Positions 6,120-9,184 of a stretch of DNA of 9,184 nt are shown here, one piece after another (positions within the stretch are counted from its first letter, which is position 1; every line of letters begins with the position of its first letter). Source of the DNA: Erysipelotrichaceae bacterium (GTDB lineage Bacteria > Bacillota_I > Bacilli_A > Erysipelotrichales > Erysipelotrichaceae). The position numbers and the translations under genes were made by a program. The notes under the pieces are model-generated. The model ran no database searches, had not been told where the DNA came from, and was given only the letters and a program-made list of their open reading frames with translations. The stretch is from the NCBI GenBank assembly GCA_024709285.1, contig JANJWY010000124.1, positions 1 through 9,184 of the forward strand, read 5' to 3'.

Positions 6120-8855
6120 ATGGATAAACAACACGGTCGATTGGAAGGTTTTGCGAAGTTTGCCAGGGAAGTAGCGGCTGAGGGTGCAGTATTACTGAAA
6201 AACGAAAATCAGACACTTCCGATTAAGCTCAATGAGAAACTTGCGGTATTTGGCCGCATTCAGAACAGTTATTACAAAAGCGGTACCGGCTCAGGCGGTT
6301 TGGTCAATGTGGACTATGTAGTAAGTATCTTGGACGGTCTGCGTAATAGCGGTCAGGTCAAAGTCGATGAGCATCTGGCAGATATTTATCAGAAGTGGGT
6401 GAATGAGCATCCCTTTGAAAAGGGTGCCGGATGGGGTCAGGAACCTTGGTCTCAAGTAGAGATGGAGATTTCTGATGAAGTCGTCAGTAAGGCTGCGAGT
6501 GAAAATGATGTTGCCATCGTTATCATCGGTCGTACGGCGGGTGAGGATCAGGATGCCAGAAATGAACCGGGAAGTTATCTGCTTACGGAACTGGAAGAGA
6601 AGCTGATTGAGCAAGTTTCCAATCACTTCCCGCGTTGTGCAGTCGTATTGAATGTCGGCAATATCATCGATATGAAATGGGTAGACAAGTATCAGGTACC
6701 TGCGGTCATGTATGTTTGGCAAGGCGGTATGGAAGGCGGTAATGCGGTTGCGGATGTGTTGACCGGAAAGGTCAATCCGTGCGGTAAATTGAGCAATACG
6801 ATTTCAATTGATTTGGACGATGTTTTTTCAACAAGAAATTTCGGTCGCAAGGATTACAATTTTTATCAGGAAGATATCTATGTCGGATATCGGTATTTTG
6901 AAACATTTGCTCAGGACCGTGTGTTATATCCCTTTGGTTTCGGATTGTCTTATTCGTCGTTTTCAATGGAAACTGTTTCCACTCAATTTGATGGAAGTCA
7001 CATTAACATTAAGGTATCTGTAACAAACACGGGTTCTATTGCCGGTAAAGAAGTGGTTCAGTTGTATTTCGGTGCGCCAATGGGCGTGCTGGGAAAATCG
7101 CTGAAATCATTGGTCGCATTTAAGAAGACGAAGAATATTGAACCAAATCAATCGGAAGTTCTTTCATTTTCAATCGATATCAAAGAAATGGCATCGTATG
7201 ATGACAGTGGTGCCACCGGACATCCGTTCAGCTTTGTTTTAGAAGCCGGTGAATATCTGATTCACATGGGGAACAGTGTCCGTCATACCAAAGAAGTCAT
7301 GCGTGTTGAGCTTAAGGATTTGATCGTAGTGGAAACACTGGAATCTGCGATGGCTCCCGTGACACCGTTTCAACGGATCAAGCCGATAGTTGAGGCTGGT
7401 AATATTTCGCTCGGCTATGAAGATGTTCCGCTTCGCAGTTACGATTTAAATCAGCGGATTGCGGACAGACGTCCGGTCAATCTTCCATATACCGGTGATC
7501 AAGGATATAAACTGGCGGATGTAGCTGAGAATAAAGTTACCTTGGATGAGTTTGTGGCTCAGTTTAGTGATGAAGATTTGGCGTGTATCGTCCGGGGTGA
7601 AGGAATGAGCAGTCCGAAGGTCACTCCGGGAACAGCCTCTGCGTTTGGCGGAGTAACAGACTCGCTGCTTAACTTTGGACTTCCGATTGCCAGTTGTGCT
7701 GACGGTCCTTCGGGAATCCGGATGGATTCAGGTGCGATTGCGACCAGTTTACCCAATGGCACATGCATGGCTTGTACATGGAATACGGAAATGATTGAGC
7801 AGTTATATCAGATGGAAGGCCGGGAGTTGGTTAAGAATAACATCGATTTCCTTTTAGGTCCGGGCATCAATATTCATCGCAATCCACTGAATGGCCGTAA
7901 CTTTGAGTATTTCTCGGAAGATCCGTATTTGACGGGATCGATGGCTGTTGCGCAGAGCAAAGGGATGCATGCGGTTGGTGCCAGTGGAACGCTCAAGCAT
8001 TTTACCGCAAACAATCAGGAAACAGCCAGACATGATATCGACTGTATCATTTCGGAGCGTGCTTTAAGAGAAATCTATCTGAAAGGTTATGAGATGGCGG
8101 TCAAGCAAGCCAATGCCCGTTCAATCATGACTTCGTACAGTGCCATCAATGGTATTTGGGCGGCTAGCAATTATGACCTGAATACGACGATATTGCGCGA
8201 GCAATGGGGGTTTGATGGTTTTGTCATGACGGACTGGTGGGCAAAGTTAAATGACGAAGGTGAACCGGCAACCATACGTAATACCAAGGCAATGGTGCGT
8301 GCTCAAAATGATGTATATATGGTTGTTGAGAATGCTTTGAATAATAGCACAAAGGATAATACCTTAGAATCTCTGGAAAAGGGTTTATTGATGCGCAGCG
8401 AATTGCAACGGAGTGCTAAGAATATTTGTAATGTACTGTTACAGTCGCATTCGTTTAGACGTTTATTGCGAGGTGAGCAGATCCTTACTCAATCTTCTTC
8501 AACATTTAATCAAACTCAAAGCATACTGACTAAAATCGAAGCAAATACTGAAATCATGTTGGATGGTGTCGACACTTCCGCCGGAAATGAGAAATCATGG
8601 GAACTCGATGTTGTTAACGGTGGTGAGTATACGTTGGCGTTTACAGTGATGTCCAATCTGAATCCGTTGGCACAACTTCCGATCAATGTTTTGATCAATG
8701 ATCAGTTCAGTTCCACTTTTGTGTTTAATGGTACAGATGGTCAGTTCACGACACGTGAAAAGCAGTTAAGTTTAACAAGCGGTGCTCAGAAACTGACATT
8801 TGTCTTCCCTCAAAGCGGACTGAAAATTCAAAGACTTCGTTTTATAAAACAGTAG
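6120..8855 (+). CDS. GH3 beta-glucosidase, permuted domain order, intracellular
   Basis: A 911-aa GH3 enzyme in which the usual C-terminal alpha/beta domain comes first. Order: alpha/beta sandwich (about 10-275; EGAVLLKNENQTLPI at 21-35, GEDQDARNEPGSY at 141-153, ending YPFGFGLSYSSF at 270-281), Fn3-like domain (about 285-400; VTNTGSIAGKEVVQLYF), then the TIM barrel (about 470-780) with ADGPSGIR (527-534), GPGINIHRNPLNGRNFEYFSEDP (580-602, split by NPL), LKHFTANNQE (625-634), and nucleophile D705 in FVMTDWW. This inverted order is known from Ruminococcus and Butyrivibrio beta-glucosidases. A further beta-rich region (about 803-911) resembles a carbohydrate-binding jelly roll. The acid/base is probably in the GEDQD region (E142 a candidate). 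No signal peptide, so it likely hydrolyses imported gluco-oligosaccharides such as laminaribiose or gentiobiose; linkage is inferred. Confidence 0.9.
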   Translation: MDKQHGRLEGFAKFAREVAAEGAVLLKNENQTLPIKLNEKLAVFGRIQNSYYKSGTGSGGLVNVDYVVSILDGLRNSGQVKVDEHLADIYQKWVNEHPFEKGAGWGQEPWSQVEMEISDEVVSKAASENDVAIVIIGRTAGEDQDARNEPGSYLLTELEEKLIEQVSNHFPRCAVVLNVGNIIDMKWVDKYQVPAVMYVWQGGMEGGNAVADVLTGKVNPCGKLSNTISIDLDDVFSTRNFGRKDYNFYQEDIYVGYRYFETFAQDRVLYPFGFGLSYSSFSMETVSTQFDGSHINIKVSVTNTGSIAGKEVVQLYFGAPMGVLGKSLKSLVAFKKTKNIEPNQSEVLSFSIDIKEMASYDDSGATGHPFSFVLEAGEYLIHMGNSVRHTKEVMRVELKDLIVVETLESAMAPVTPFQRIKPIVEAGNISLGYEDVPLRSYDLNQRIADRRPVNLPYTGDQGYKLADVAENKVTLDEFVAQFSDEDLACIVRGEGMSSPKVTPGTASAFGGVTDSLLNFGLPIASCADGPSGIRMDSGAIATSLPNGTCMACTWNTEMIEQLYQMEGRELVKNNIDFLLGPGINIHRNPLNGRNFEYFSEDPYLTGSMAVAQSKGMHAVGASGTLKHFTANNQETARHDIDCIISERALREIYLKGYEMAVKQANARSIMTSYSAINGIWAASNYDLNTTILREQWGFDGFVMTDWWAKLNDEGEPATIRNTKAMVRAQNDVYMVVENALNNSTKDNTLESLEKGLLMRSELQRSAKNICNVLLQSHSFRRLLRGEQILTQSSSTFNQTQSILTKIEANTEIMLDGVDTSAGNEKSWELDVVNGGEYTLAFTVMSNLNPLAQLPINVLINDQFSSTFVFNGTDGQFTTREKQLSLTSGAQKLTFVFPQSGLKIQRLRFIKQ

Positions 8856-8860
8856 TGTTC

Positions 8861-8886
8861 AGACCACCTTCATCGGTGGTCTTTTT
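8861..8886 (+). terminator. Intrinsic terminator after the permuted GH3 gene
   Basis: An 8-bp GC-rich stem (agaccacc / ggtggtct) with a 6-nt loop is followed by TTTTT then CTT, starting 5 nt after the TAG stop. A standard rho-independent terminator; it isolates the tRNA gene downstream. Confidence 0.9.
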
Positions 8887-8919
8887 CTTGAGTTGTATCG
8901 CCCTTTTCTGTTGGAATGA

Positions 8920-8948
8920 TTGACAATCGCGCTTACTTTTAGTACTAT
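8920..8948 (+). promoter_or_regulatory. Promoter of the tRNA-Thr gene
   Basis: Perfect -35 TTGACA (8920-8925), 17-nt spacer and -10 TACTAT (8943-8948), 13 nt before the tRNA 5' end. This is a near-consensus, constitutive-type promoter, much stronger than those of the glycosidase operons. Confidence 0.8.
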
Positions 8949-8961
8949 ACTTATGCACGCT

Positions 8962-9037
8962 GCCGACATAGCTCAATTGGTAGAGCAACTGAATCGTAAT
9001 CAGTAGGTTGCGGGTTCAAGTCCTGTAGTCGGCACCA
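8962..9037 (+). tRNA. tRNA-Thr (anticodon CGT)
   Basis: A 76-nt cloverleaf including the encoded CCA. Acceptor GCCGACA/GTCGGC, D stem GCTC/GAGC with GG in the loop, anticodon stem ACTGA/TCAGT around loop ATCGTAA (anticodon CGT, reading ACG threonine), variable loop AGGTT, T arm GCGGG-TTCAAGT-CCTGT, discriminator A. The seventh acceptor pair is A-A, a mismatch; the other six pairs are Watson-Crick. The T stem has two G-U pairs. It is a single gene with its own promoter and terminator, unrelated in function to the glycosidases. Confidence 0.95.
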
Positions 9038-9046
9038 TGATCAACC

Positions 9047-9072
9047 AAAGCCTTATTAGATAAGGCTTTTTT
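9047..9072 (+). terminator. Intrinsic terminator after tRNA-Thr
   Basis: A perfect 10-bp stem (aaagccttat / ataaggcttt) with a 3-nt loop (tag) and a T-run continuing to 9072, beginning 9 nt after the CCA end. The A-rich left arm would also let it work in the reverse direction. Confidence 0.9.
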
Positions 9073-9184
9073 CATGCTTAGGTGTGAGAGGTGGTGCAGA
9101 AGTGTAACAATCTATAGGAAAGCGAATGAAAACTTGCCTTGAAGATGGACTTACAATAGACAAAAAGGGATAATCAAGCTAGTC

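Noticed and set aside
6291..6722. A 143-codon minus-strand frame inside the permuted GH3 gene
   Set aside because: Wholly antisense to a well-supported GH3 domain, with no ribosome binding site or family motif noticed.
1..8855. Mollicutes-type code with TGA read as tryptophan
   Set aside because: All genes run full length under the standard code, with TAA or TAG stops where the domains end, and tryptophans of conserved motifs are TGG.
8962..9037. tRNA 3' end as an integration site (att)
   Set aside because: No second copy of the tRNA 3' sequence and no integrase are visible in the window.

Overview
The window is a carbohydrate-utilisation locus of a Gram-positive-type bacterium, most likely low-to-moderate GC Bacillota or a relative that keeps the standard genetic code. 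Evidence for this: three glycosidases begin with short lipoprotein signal peptides, no outer-membrane (SusC/SusD or TonB) partner is visible, uptake is by an ABC permease, ribosome binding sites are strong AAAGGAG-type sequences, and the tRNA has an encoded CCA. Species cannot be named from the sequence.

Layout: (1) 1-3621, plus strand: the 3' end of a MalG-type sugar ABC permease, a GH5 (exo-beta-1,3-glucanase-like) enzyme without signal peptide, and a GH3 exo-beta-glucosidase lipoprotein. They are tightly spaced (11-nt gap, then 17-nt overlap), so they are the tail of one operon whose promoter lies upstream of the window. (2) 3625-3643: a hairpin shared by two converging operons. (3) 3646-6009, minus strand: a two-gene operon, GH16 laminarinase-like lipoprotein followed by GH30 glucanase-like lipoprotein, coupled by 9 nt. 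(4) 6010-6119: a divergent promoter region with one perfect 12-bp palindrome lying over both putative -35 regions. (5) 6120-8855, plus strand: a large cytoplasmic GH3 beta-glucosidase with permuted domain order and an extra C-terminal beta-rich domain, closed by a terminator. (6) 8920-9072: a stand-alone tRNA-Thr(CGT) with its own promoter and terminator. (7) 9073-9184: no supported gene.

Working model (inference from family membership): surface-anchored GH16 cuts beta-1,3-glucan internally, surface GH30 deals with beta-1,6 linkages or branches, and surface GH3 trims non-reducing ends. Oligosaccharides enter through the ABC transporter and are finished to glucose inside the cell by GH5 and the permuted GH3. 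The likely substrate is a beta-1,3/1,6-glucan such as laminarin or fungal/yeast wall glucan. The palindrome is a good candidate operator for a LacI-family regulator or CcpA.
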